From an uncultured Prevotella sp. (GTDB lineage: Bacteria; Bacteroidota; Bacteroidia; Bacteroidales; Bacteroidaceae), in the NCBI GenBank assembly GCA_946415755.1, contig CAMKTS010000020.1, forward strand, positions 1-55,944: a DNA stretch of 55,944 bases. Direction: 5' to 3'. Of the stretch, positions 26,030-35,600 are shown in pieces (within the stretch, counting starts at the first letter, position 1; every line of letters starts with the position of its first letter). The translations under genes were made by a program, and so were the position numbers. Below the pieces are notes generated by a model that saw only the letters and a program-made list of their open reading frames with translations, searched no databases and was not told where the DNA came from.

Positions 26030-28036
26030 ATGAGCATGAATAATGATATGAGACGGACGAGTGTAAAGACAGGAAAGTCGGTGAAGTGGCTGTTATGCGC
26101 ATTATTTTTCACTCTTCACTCTTCACTCTTCACTTTATTGACCTCTTGTACGCGTGAAGACGACCTGTTGACGGCAGTCGAGGAATACGACCCGACAGAT
26201 GCCAACGGCACCTACAGCGAGGCCCACTGGCGACGAGTACACGAGGCCCAGCGCCAGGCATACATCGGTGAGCTGTATCGCAGCTACGGTGTGGGCTACG
26301 GCTATAACGGCACGGGAAAGTACAGCAACTACGACGAGGTGCGCGACCGTGTCATCGACCTGTCGTATATTCAGAAATACGATGCCCAGCATGGGTCTTC
26401 AACCATTGTCGATGATGTCTCTCCCTCGTCCTTCCACCATGTTTATAGTGGTACGGATGCCATGACAATATGCCAGAAGTTGACGGCCAAAGCATCGGTG
26501 AAGACCGACTTCGTCCTCTTCCAGACAGAGGCCACGACGACGTTCAACAAGACCGACTTGGCGAGCAATGAATATGCGTTCTGCACCATTTACGACGGTC
26601 TGACTGTAGCGTCACGTCATTTGGAGCCCTACGACCTCTACTACATCGCCCGTGAGCATCCCGAAGCACTCTCACCGGGATTCATTCGCTACCAGGAGCT
26701 GGCAGCAGCGGCTCTCAAGAAGGGTGATAATACTGAGGCTATTCGTATCCTTCAAAACATGCTGCAAACCTATGGTACGCATATCATCTATCATGCCCAG
26801 TTGGGCGGCAAGCTGAAGTTCAGCACCACGATGAAGCGTTCGGTGGTTAGTACACGAAACTCAGTGGATAAGCAGGCGGGTGCCTCGTTCCTCTATAGCA
26901 TCGGAAAAAAGGATGGTACGGAGACACAAAACTGGGTGATTAAAACCCAGGAAGACCGCGAGACCCATATCGAGGCGCTCGGTGGCAACAGTGCCCTCGC
27001 CTTGGAGTTTATCTCGATGCATGAGAGCAATGACATGAAGGCGAAAAGCGATACCATTGACAAGTGGTTCAAGTCGATCAAGTTCGACCCCAACGCGCCC
27101 AAGGATGAAAATAACGTGGAACTCATTGATATCAAGGTGGCTCCTATCTCCGACCTGATCTTTGAAGAGAGCGTTGCCGACCTCTACAACACGCTGGTGG
27201 GTAAACACATCTCCTACGAGACCAACGTCATGCCCCGCGCCAGGAATCAGATCTATGCCAAGGTACCTACCTCTTCGCTTCGTCTCTCTGAACGTGCTGT
27301 TACTAATAAAGTTGTCGTTGACAATGAGATTATCGGCGAGATACTCAATGAGCATGTCCACAACGTAGAATATACGGTGTTCTATCCCACGCTGGCTGGC
27401 AAGATGGGTCGCGAGGGCCTTGGCCGCCGTTGCAGCGACGACAGTCTGTTCACCATCACGTGGCAGTATGTCGATGGTGCGGAAGAGGAGGCAAAGGCCT
27501 ACGTCACCCCGCTTGTCCGGCTTAACTACGACGATAACATCTATTATAATAACGGTGAAATTGATATCTCACCCATCGAGAACAAGATATACAAAACCAA
27601 CGCCAAGGTCAGTCGGGCAAACCTCTATATGTGGAACGACACCTGCACCGCTAACATGAAGATAGGTCCATACTATCTGCATCAAGGTGTGACGGCAAGT
27701 ATCAAAGAGAACGGCACTGACAGCGCAACGGTATTGAATAGCGCAAGCACCTTGCTCCAGGATGTCCCTGTGGGCTATAAGGTTGCCGACACCATCAGTA
27801 TCAATAAAATCATACGCTTTATGTACTTGTCCGGTGAGGTGTTCTCGAAATCCCGCCTCACATGGAACGAGGTGCCCTCGTTCTTCACCAACAAGCGTTT
27901 TATCCTGTTCGTCCCTAAAGACAACAAGCATAGGATTTTCCAGTTGAAACCAGAAAGAACCGTTATTGATTTGTTGGAGAAAGAAACGGTTGGACAAGCC
28001 TTGTTGGTGCGCCGCAAAGACTTTAAATACATGTAA
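26030..28036 (+). CDS. MACPF lipoprotein 6 with C-terminal extension
   Basis: A 668-residue lipoprotein from the ATG at 26030 (LLTSC, cysteine 40, then TREDD); the in-frame TTG at 26024 is not preferred. GVGYGYNGTGKY is near residue 83, the canonical signature YGTHIIYHAQLGGKLKF at ~248, and EALGGNSALALEF near residue 322. The remaining ~290 residues form a domain of unknown type that differs from the extension of MACPF 5. The leader shares KWLLCA with gene 5, but its hydrophobic core is encoded by a different heptamer (CACTCTT). It starts 6 nt after the previous stop. Confidence 0.82.
   Translation: MSMNNDMRRTSVKTGKSVKWLLCALFFTLHSSLFTLLTSCTREDDLLTAVEEYDPTDANGTYSEAHWRRVHEAQRQAYIGELYRSYGVGYGYNGTGKYSNYDEVRDRVIDLSYIQKYDAQHGSSTIVDDVSPSSFHHVYSGTDAMTICQKLTAKASVKTDFVLFQTEATTTFNKTDLASNEYAFCTIYDGLTVASRHLEPYDLYYIAREHPEALSPGFIRYQELAAAALKKGDNTEAIRILQNMLQTYGTHIIYHAQLGGKLKFSTTMKRSVVSTRNSVDKQAGASFLYSIGKKDGTETQNWVIKTQEDRETHIEALGGNSALALEFISMHESNDMKAKSDTIDKWFKSIKFDPNAPKDENNVELIDIKVAPISDLIFEESVADLYNTLVGKHISYETNVMPRARNQIYAKVPTSSLRLSERAVTNKVVVDNEIIGEILNEHVHNVEYTVFYPTLAGKMGREGLGRRCSDDSLFTITWQYVDGAEEEAKAYVTPLVRLNYDDNIYYNNGEIDISPIENKIYKTNAKVSRANLYMWNDTCTANMKIGPYYLHQGVTASIKENGTDSATVLNSASTLLQDVPVGYKVADTISINKIIRFMYLSGEVFSKSRLTWNEVPSFFTNKRFILFVPKDNKHRIFQLKPERTVIDLLEKETVGQALLVRRKDFKYM
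26110..26136 (+). repeat. Heptamer array inside MACPF 6 signal peptide
   Basis: Three perfect CACTCTT units plus CACTTT encode the core of the leader. This is the most regular of the in-gene arrays. Confidence 0.88.
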
Positions 28037-28049
28037 ATAATTGACGGAT

Positions 28050-29837
28050 ATGAAAAGATATATTATATTTCTCATTGCTCAATTCTCATTTCTCATTTGC
28101 CCCGTAGGGGCTCAGGAGGGTATGGTGACGGAGATTAAAATCCTGGCACTCAACGAGTTTAAAGAACTTGAAAGCCTATCCGGTGGCTATAGCGGCGGTG
28201 GCGATGAAAAATTAGATTTCCGTAGGGGCAAGGGCGGCGGCTATGTGTTTGCCCTCTTCAAGAACAGTACCAATCAATCAGATACGGCACTGTACATCAC
28301 CGACGTGGTGGTGACTAAGGATAGGGGAGCTGAATATGGCACAGAGTATGAGGACAATGATAAGAAGTATACGCCGGCTCACTACTACCAGGAGACAAAG
28401 GCGCATAAGGACGATAACTGGCGAGGTGGACTCAACGGTCGTAACTATTGGTGTTATGGTGGAGCATACACTGGACAGGATCATGTCTATGTCTGTCGTA
28501 CCGGCAATACCGATTTTAGCAAAAGGGTGCTTAAGAAGGCAGAGGTCGTTACTACCAGGCCCCAGATTTCGAGTAAGAATCAGACTATGAGCGGTGGTCA
28601 TGCCGGTGGAGGACGCTACTTCATCTTTACTTGGCATACCCACGAATCAGATTTCAAGGCTACAGGCGATGTTAACTATCATGAACGTTCTTGCCAACGC
28701 GACCAGTGTGGACTCTTTAAGAAAGAGAAACACACTTTCGACCAACGCTACGGCAACGACATCTGGTCACAACTGCCAATAGACGACGAGCGTGTCGAAA
28801 AATCCCACTATAAGAAATGTAAGGATTGTGGGCAGATTGTTTATAATGCCCATAGCTTTTCTACCTTTGTGTCCAGCAATAAAGATCACAACGAGCAATG
28901 TCTGATTTGTGGCTTTGTCAGAAAATCGGATCATAAAGGATTTGGCAAGGAGAAGATTCCTGTTGACGGAAAAACTCATATCATTTATTGTGAACAGTGT
29001 CAATTCTTCAAGTCATTCCCTCATAACTTCACTTATAACCGCTCTGTAAAGCATCAGGATTGTGAACGCACCTTGGTGGAATATACCTGCAGTCAGTGTT
29101 ATCATCACGCCATTTTCGAGGAGGCAGGAACGGGACATGACTACGATGCATACGGCATCTGTCGCACCACGGGCTGTCTCCATCCCTACGAGCAGCCTGC
29201 TACGAAAGCTATAGGCAACGGTGACAGCGCATACGTGGTCAGGAGCTTTGGCAACCTCTATTGGGTAGCAGACTATGTGAACAACCGTCGTCCCAAGACG
29301 AACATCTGTATTGACAAAGACCTCATTGCCGAAGACTTTATGTCACTGCCGTGGCGTCCTATCGGTGCAACTGATAGCACGGCCTATCAGGGAACCTTCG
29401 ATGGTGGTGGGCATGTCATCAGCATGCTCAGGACGGATGAGCCTGTTGCGGGCAGTGGCTATCGCGGACTCTTCGGGGCTATCGCCAAGGGCGGTGTCGT
29501 AAAGGACGTGACGCTCGCTGGCTGCGTCATACGAGGTTGGGACAATATTGGTGCCGTGGCGGGTGTCAACAATGGTACCATCAACAAGTGCAATGTGCTA
29601 TTCTCGGTGATGAGTACGATTGGTAATGGCAAGAACCTCGGTGGTATCTGCGGACTGAACAAAGGCACCATCTCCGGCTGTACCACTGAAAAAACGGTAT
29701 GGGTAGGCGGTGTGCGCGACTATGCCGGCGGCATCTGCGGTACGAACGCAGGAGGAACGCTTTCGGGCAATGTCACCGCCGCTATCTGTGGCAGCGGATC
29801 AGATGCCGTACTGCCAGAGTCGGCATCAAACCAATAA
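28050..29837 (+). CDS. Secreted cysteine-knuckle and GLUG-repeat protein (595 aa)
   Basis: The ATG at 28050 gives a signal peptide ending VGAQ. Residues ~25-170 form a Gly/Tyr-rich domain with YVFALFKN and YITDVVVTKD, which recalls the MABP beta-prism found beside some MACPF domains, though this is weak. Residues ~215-385 hold at least four CxxC knuckles with trailing histidines (CKDCGQIVYNAHSF, CLICGFVRKSDH, CEQCQFFKSFPHNF, CSQCYHH). Residues ~455-580 are GLUG-type repeats (GYRGLFGAIAKGGVV, NIGAVAGVNNGTI, NLGGICGLNKGTI). Unlike the next three proteins it has no C-terminal sorting motif and stops soon after its repeats. It starts 13 nt after MACPF 6. Confidence 0.7.
   Translation: MKRYIIFLIAQFSFLICPVGAQEGMVTEIKILALNEFKELESLSGGYSGGGDEKLDFRRGKGGGYVFALFKNSTNQSDTALYITDVVVTKDRGAEYGTEYEDNDKKYTPAHYYQETKAHKDDNWRGGLNGRNYWCYGGAYTGQDHVYVCRTGNTDFSKRVLKKAEVVTTRPQISSKNQTMSGGHAGGGRYFIFTWHTHESDFKATGDVNYHERSCQRDQCGLFKKEKHTFDQRYGNDIWSQLPIDDERVEKSHYKKCKDCGQIVYNAHSFSTFVSSNKDHNEQCLICGFVRKSDHKGFGKEKIPVDGKTHIIYCEQCQFFKSFPHNFTYNRSVKHQDCERTLVEYTCSQCYHHAIFEEAGTGHDYDAYGICRTTGCLHPYEQPATKAIGNGDSAYVVRSFGNLYWVADYVNNRRPKTNICIDKDLIAEDFMSLPWRPIGATDSTAYQGTFDGGGHVISMLRTDEPVAGSGYRGLFGAIAKGGVVKDVTLAGCVIRGWDNIGAVAGVNNGTINKCNVLFSVMSTIGNGKNLGGICGLNKGTISGCTTEKTVWVGGVRDYAGGICGTNAGGTLSGNVTAAICGSGSDAVLPESASNQ
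28071..28098 (+). repeat. Heptamer array inside a signal-peptide coding region
   Basis: CTCATTG, CTCAATT, CTCATTT, CTCATTT: four 7-nt units encode most of the leader core of the cysteine-knuckle protein. Confidence 0.85.
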
Positions 29838-29840
29838 TCG

Positions 29841-29875
29841 CTAAACTCTAAACGCTAAACTCTAAACTCTAAACT
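29841..29875 (+). repeat. Heptamer array, CTAAACT units
   Basis: Five 7-nt units, four of them CTAAACT and one CTAAACG, fill the gap before the 909-residue protein gene. The array on the far side of that gene (32616-32650) is its reverse complement. Confidence 0.9.
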
Positions 29876-29884
29876 CTGAAAGAT

Positions 29885-32614
29885 ATGGGCAAGAAGTTAT
29901 ATTTCCTTTTTTCTTTTTTACTGTTGAACCTGTTCAACCTTTCCATCGTCCATGCTGCGAAGGTGGATTTTCCCATAGAGGGTGGTACGACCAGCGACGG
30001 TATTGTCATCTCTAATGTTAAAATGGAGTACTTCCAAAAGAGCGATACCCAAAACCGAATACAGCTTGTTGGTGTTAAGGATGGCAAGAAGTGCACGTTT
30101 TCATTTAATATAGACGTTCCAGACAAACAGGAAGCAGAGATTTCATACAAGTTGTTGCTTGAAATGCACGGCGATGAGAAGGAACTCAGCAAGAGTACAG
30201 CCACTTTCAAAGCATTGCTTGATGAGCAATCCCAAAAGAACCAGACCAAGATTACAAAGATCTTTGTTAATGAACATAAGTTCACTATCCCTGCAGGTCC
30301 CCATAAAGTTGTATTTGAGGTCAAATTCGACTTTTACAAAAAATGTGCTGTTGCAGGAAGCATCAGCGATTTGTCCATTCATATCCATCAATTTGGCCAA
30401 CCGCAACTCACGAGACAGCCATTATGTGGAGAAGATGGTGAAAGTAAGGACAGCTGCTCAGTCTGTGGCTTGGTGAAAAAGATAACCATTAAGTCTGAAT
30501 TTGATGAACACGACCTGACAACGACTTCTTCAAATAGTGGTAGTTGCTTGGACAATACGGGCAAGGTGGAGAAGTGTGTGAATTGCCCTTATACTAAGAT
30601 TAAGCACAGTAAGTTACAGGACCATCAGTTCGATGCCGACGGTAAGTGTACGGTGTGCGGTCTGCACAAGCCTAAATGCAATGCCGACGGTACGGTTTAT
30701 ACAATCAACGATGCCGGTGAGATGCGTATCCTGTCAGAGTTGGTATCGATGGGCAGAATTCCCAGTAATGTAGGCGTTGACATCAAGGCCGACCTGGTGT
30801 TTGACAAGGTGACGATGTTGCCCTTAGGCACCTTCACCAATCCGTTCATGGGCGTGCTCAATGGCAATGGTCACCGCATTAGCGGTGTTACCAGTTGCTT
30901 CCAAGGTTCCGACGGTCTGGGCATCGTGGGTGTTGCCCGGGGAACAATCCTGTCGCATGCCGTCGTTGCCAACCTCATCTTTGATGGTGGAAACAACATG
31001 AAGGGTGCGGGATCTATAGGCGGTATCGTGGGCCATGCCAACTATTGTGACATCATCAATTGCGCCAGCTTCGGAACATTGGAAGGCGACGACCATGTCG
31101 GAGGCATTGTGGGTTATGCCGACCAGCATGTGAGTATCATGAATTGTGCGTCGGTAAACACCATCCGGACAGAAGGTGTCTGGAACCCGATGGCGTGTGG
31201 TATGTCTGTTGGACAGATTCTGAATACCTATGCTGCTGTTACCAACGAACCTGCAGGCCGTCTGGATTCGCTGAAAACTGCTACGCTGCGTCATTGCTTC
31301 TCTACTCATGGCAGTGGCGACGGTCTCACCAGAATCACGAAAGAGATGCTGTCGTCATACGATATGGAACAGTCGCTCAGTGAAGAAAGTGAGTCGATAC
31401 CCTTCATGATGTCCGAGAAAGACTCTTACCCGATTCCTGTTGTCAACACCTCCGTCGTGACCCAGTCAAACGGTCCTGTAGCGAAAACGAGTAATGCTGT
31501 CGCACGACGTGCTGGTTCGTCAGACGACCCTGGCTATTCAGAGAAGGATGAAGAGATAGAAGTGTTTGGAGGCTATGTCGATGCGAACAATGGAAACTTT
31601 GGACAGACCATTGAGGAGGTAATGCGCGAGAACACCAGGCTGTATCCCGACTTAAACAGCCTGTATATTGTTACACGCCGTGCGCCCGATGGTGCCAAAC
31701 TCTACGAGCCTGTCAGCGGAGGCGATTTGGTGTCATTCGAATCCTATTTGGCTCCTTCCGATTCGACATACATCAAGATGAGGGAATACGATATTGTAGC
31801 GCCCGAGCAGGTGATGGCCGTAACAGAGACGGTCGATGATGAGTCAGGTCTGTATGAGACCATCAACGAATACAAAATCAGGGATGGCGTCTACACACTT
31901 GTGTCTCGCATCGTGGTGGAGAGTGAATTCAACATTATCTATCAAAAGAACATCGATGGTGTGCTGAAGACCATCTGGACTATCGAGACGACTTTTGACG
32001 ATACGAATCGTCCTGTGGTCACTCAAGGTTTTTCGCATAATCCTACCACGGGCGAAATCCTTCTGGATTATTCTTACACCTATGACAACGATGACGAGAA
32101 TACTGCAACAGACGCTGGTTCTTATGTGGAGTATGTTGACAACGAGACCAATACCATTCATGTCATATACAACTATAAAGACGAAACCACTGGCGCGATA
32201 GCAAGTCGTGACCACTATATCATCCGTGCTTCCGACCAGTATATTCAGGAAATCCGTACGGAAAAAATGGTCAACGGACAGCCGCAGCTGACCGATGGCA
32301 TGTACTTCATCTATGATGGTGGAGGTGCCGTTATGCAGACGGTTTGTTTCGGCCCTGTCGATGCTAAGAACCCCGATAGTGAAGTACGTCCCTATTTGTA
32401 TGACGAATATATCGGCAATATGCTGGGTACCCCATACCCCTCGGCTATCCAGGTGCCCACGACGAATCATCCGTCAATGGAGAAGCGTACAGATCCCAAT
32501 ATCTACGACATGCAGGGTCGCGTGGTACGTAGGGTGACAGATGTGCAGGATCCGTTCAGCGGTCTTCCTGCTGGAATCTATCTCTACCAGGGAGCTAAGT
32601 ATATTAAGAGGTGA
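29885..32614 (+). CDS. Secreted GLUG-repeat protein with C-terminal sorting motif (909 aa)
   Basis: A signal peptide (ending VHAA) leads a beta-rich N-terminal domain (~25-175). Next is a cysteine-knuckle segment (CSVCGLVKK, CVNCPYTK, CTVCGLHKPKC; ~195-260). GLUG-type repeats follow at ~320-430 (GSIGGIVGHANYCDI, HVGGIVGYADQHV). A long beta-rich region from ~510 shows regular YxYxY strands. The end, NIYDMQGRVVRRV ... GLPAGIYLYQG, resembles T9SS type A sorting tails, so display on the cell surface is likely. The gene is flanked by complementary heptamer arrays. Adhesin or scaffold is the best guess. Confidence 0.72.
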   Translation: MGKKLYFLFSFLLLNLFNLSIVHAAKVDFPIEGGTTSDGIVISNVKMEYFQKSDTQNRIQLVGVKDGKKCTFSFNIDVPDKQEAEISYKLLLEMHGDEKELSKSTATFKALLDEQSQKNQTKITKIFVNEHKFTIPAGPHKVVFEVKFDFYKKCAVAGSISDLSIHIHQFGQPQLTRQPLCGEDGESKDSCSVCGLVKKITIKSEFDEHDLTTTSSNSGSCLDNTGKVEKCVNCPYTKIKHSKLQDHQFDADGKCTVCGLHKPKCNADGTVYTINDAGEMRILSELVSMGRIPSNVGVDIKADLVFDKVTMLPLGTFTNPFMGVLNGNGHRISGVTSCFQGSDGLGIVGVARGTILSHAVVANLIFDGGNNMKGAGSIGGIVGHANYCDIINCASFGTLEGDDHVGGIVGYADQHVSIMNCASVNTIRTEGVWNPMACGMSVGQILNTYAAVTNEPAGRLDSLKTATLRHCFSTHGSGDGLTRITKEMLSSYDMEQSLSEESESIPFMMSEKDSYPIPVVNTSVVTQSNGPVAKTSNAVARRAGSSDDPGYSEKDEEIEVFGGYVDANNGNFGQTIEEVMRENTRLYPDLNSLYIVTRRAPDGAKLYEPVSGGDLVSFESYLAPSDSTYIKMREYDIVAPEQVMAVTETVDDESGLYETINEYKIRDGVYTLVSRIVVESEFNIIYQKNIDGVLKTIWTIETTFDDTNRPVVTQGFSHNPTTGEILLDYSYTYDNDDENTATDAGSYVEYVDNETNTIHVIYNYKDETTGAIASRDHYIIRASDQYIQEIRTEKMVNGQPQLTDGMYFIYDGGGAVMQTVCFGPVDAKNPDSEVRPYLYDEYIGNMLGTPYPSAIQVPTTNHPSMEKRTDPNIYDMQGRVVRRVTDVQDPFSGLPAGIYLYQGAKYIKR

Positions 32615-32615
32615 G

Positions 32616-32650
32616 AGGTTAGAGTTTAGTGTTTAGAGTTTAGAGATTAA
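32616..32650 (+). repeat. Heptamer array, AGTTTAG units
   Basis: AGGTTAG, AGTTTAG, TGTTTAG, AGTTTAG, AGATTAA in a 7-nt register. AGTTTAG is the exact reverse complement of the CTAAACT unit at 29841-29875, so the two arrays are inverted around one gene. Confidence 0.85.
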
Positions 32651-32660
32651 TTAGAGATAT

Positions 32661-35600
32661 ATGAAGACTCCGCGACTGTTATTGGCACTGATGCTGTGTT
32701 TTTCGCTCAGTGTGTCAGCCAAAAATTATGATGTCAAGCCACGTTTACCCCAAGAGCATGGTAAATTGACCGTCTCTCCTCAAAATCAGGAAGTGGGTGA
32801 TAGCGTGGAGGTTACTGTCGAACCGGATGCAGGCTATGGTCTGTCGGATGGAGTCTTTTACGCTACCAAAAACGCGAGTGGCGGATGGTCTGCACCCCAA
32901 AAGGCAATCAACCGCAGTTCATTTCCCGACGATCGTGCCAACAACAATCAGAAGTTCAAGTTCGCTATGCCCGCCGGAGACGTTGAGGTATGGGCGGAAT
33001 TCGCACCTTTGCGAACGCTAATCATCCACCAGACAGCTAATGGCGATTTGAAACCGTTATATGGTGTAGATAAGTCCACGGATAAGATAGACTCCAATGT
33101 GGTCAGGAATGTGCCGAGGATGCCTGTCATCCTGCGGGTTTTTCCCAAAACAGGCTACCAACTGCTTGACGTAACCATTGTCAATGTCGACACGTCTGAC
33201 TGGAAAAAGACAGACAAGGAAATCACCATTACCATGCCCAACGAAGATGAGATCGTGCATGTGACGCCCGTCTTTGGTCTGGATAAATACAAGGTGACTA
33301 CCGATTATAATAAGAATGAAGTCACGGTGAACGTGGGCAATATAACGCCGAAATACCGTGAGGAGGTCACCGTGGAGATTCTGACGGTCAATGGCCGTAT
33401 CCCTTCCAAAGTGTCTATCACGGGCTGCGATTCGTCGTGGCAAGTGGGCACGCCTGAGCGGCAAGGCAATGGCGGGTGGAAAGTCGTCTATCGCTTCAAG
33501 GTCAGCTTGAATGATGTCGAAGTCTCTGTGCGCACTGAGCAGGTATTTGAGGTTAAAGCCCAGGACCAGAAGAAATCCAAACGTGTCAAGGTCTATATTC
33601 CCGAGATGATTCCCGGCTATCCCGGTGTGGCCCGTGGTGGACAGCAAGTCCCTGTGGTGTTCCAGATGCCCAAGGGATACTATGCCAAGTTCTCGACGGA
33701 AGGAGATCCCAAGAACACAATGGTTTACCATAATGTGCTGAGGAACAGTTTCGCCGACGAGGAAATGAGTGGCTGGTGGGAGTCCAACGACTACGTCAAC
33801 AAAGGGCTTCCTATGAAGGTGTTTGCCGATTCTACCGGCAATAAATATTGGCATACCAGCGTGCGGAACAGTATGTCGCAGACCGTGAAACTCAGCGGGT
33901 ATACTTTTCCTGATGAAGCTATAACGGAAGAAAAAAAGAACGGCGTTGTTGTAAAGAAAGTGAGTGTTGCGGCCATTGCCAGCATTAATCCGTGTCATGC
34001 CCGTATCGCCAAGGTAAGTATCGAGGCGAATGCTACTTTCCAAGCCGACACTAAACTGGTTGTAGCCGATATGCATGACAAGACTACGGGTTGGAAAACC
34101 GAGCTCATGACGGGTGATATCAATTCCAAAGTCAGCGAGCTGAAGTTCGTGGTAGATGCAGAGGGTTACAATCCGGACAAGAGCCGCGCCTACGAAGGAC
34201 CGATGTTTGATGACCTTTGTCTGCTGCTGCCTACTTCTACAGACACCATCAGAAACGAAAACGTGCTGATCTTCACGGTGAATGGACAAGATGTGACCGT
34301 CAACTATTCGCCATCGGGTAGTCAGAACAAGGTGAGTGTCGTCAAAAAAGAACATGCTAACGTGACGTTACGCAATACCGTTACGGGCGAGGAGGGAGAT
34401 ACCGTCGGTGCCCTCAAGAACGACCTCATCGTGATTAAGGGTAAGGCAGAAAAGAACTATGCCATCTACTATATGGAATGGGTTCCTGTGAAGTCTAAGA
34501 CCAGTGACGACGTCAAATCTGCAAAAATAGAAGCTGACAGTGTCAAGATGGATGCCCGCGAGTGGTACGGCCACTTGGTGTTGGATGAAGACGCGGATGT
34601 CAGCGTCAATCCTACCGTGGACGGGCTGAAAATCGTGACCAACAACTATTATGGAGGCCGTATTGAGGTCAACGACACCACACCGAAACTGGGTGAAAAG
34701 GTAGAAGTCACTGTGATTCCCAACAAGGGTTGTGAGTATCATGGCATCAATATCACCCCTGCCGGCGTCGTGACCCTCAAAGAAGAAGCGGTGGATCCCG
34801 TCACCCGTGGTGGCAAATATTCATTCGTCATGCCCACCTCTCACCTCACGTTGAGTCCCAAGTTTATCGTACCTATCACGACGGTTGAACAGTTAGACTC
34901 CATCTCTTGTGAGGAGGGCGAGTTCCGTCTCGAAAAAGACCTTGATCTGGGTAACCAGTGGGATAATAACGTAAAAATTTCCGGCTATTTCGATGGTAAT
35001 CATCATCGCATCACCTATAGTGGTGTATCAAGTCTCTTCGGCAGAGTAACCGAGGAAGGTTCCGTACGTCATTTATATGTCAAAGCCAACGTGAATGGAG
35101 ACGATGACTATTTCGGTGGAATAGCTCAGTGTAATCTGGGTGTCATCGAAGACTGCGAGGTGACCGGCACGGTGAGAAACCAGCAGAGAAATGGTGTGGC
35201 AGGTGGCATTGCCGGCCAGAACGGTCCTGAAAGCGGTACTATTTCCCACTGCCATGTGCTCTGCGACACCATCGAAGCGGCGAGGGCCTATGGTATAGCT
35301 CTTCAAGAGGATGATGCTACCATTAGGGACAATGTCTTCAACGGGCAGTTTGTTCAAAGATCAAGCGAGGCCTATATGATTACCAACGATGTGGAAAAGA
35401 GCACCATTGAGAATAATTACTATATCCAAAACGATGTCAACACGAAGGCGAAGGTCGGAAGAGGTACGTCTGTGACCAATCCTACCAGTCTGCTCAGTTT
35501 AGCCAACGAATGGGCCCAGAACTATCCTGTTCTGGCTGCCAGCATTAAGAGCAAGTACAGCAACGGCTTCTCCGTCGAATACTCGTTCCCCACGGGTGTC

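Noticed and set aside
33057..34355. A 432-residue minus-strand open frame opposite the 1741-residue gene
   Set aside because: It lies entirely antisense to a well-supported coding region with clear domains and has no recognisable motif, signal or promoter.
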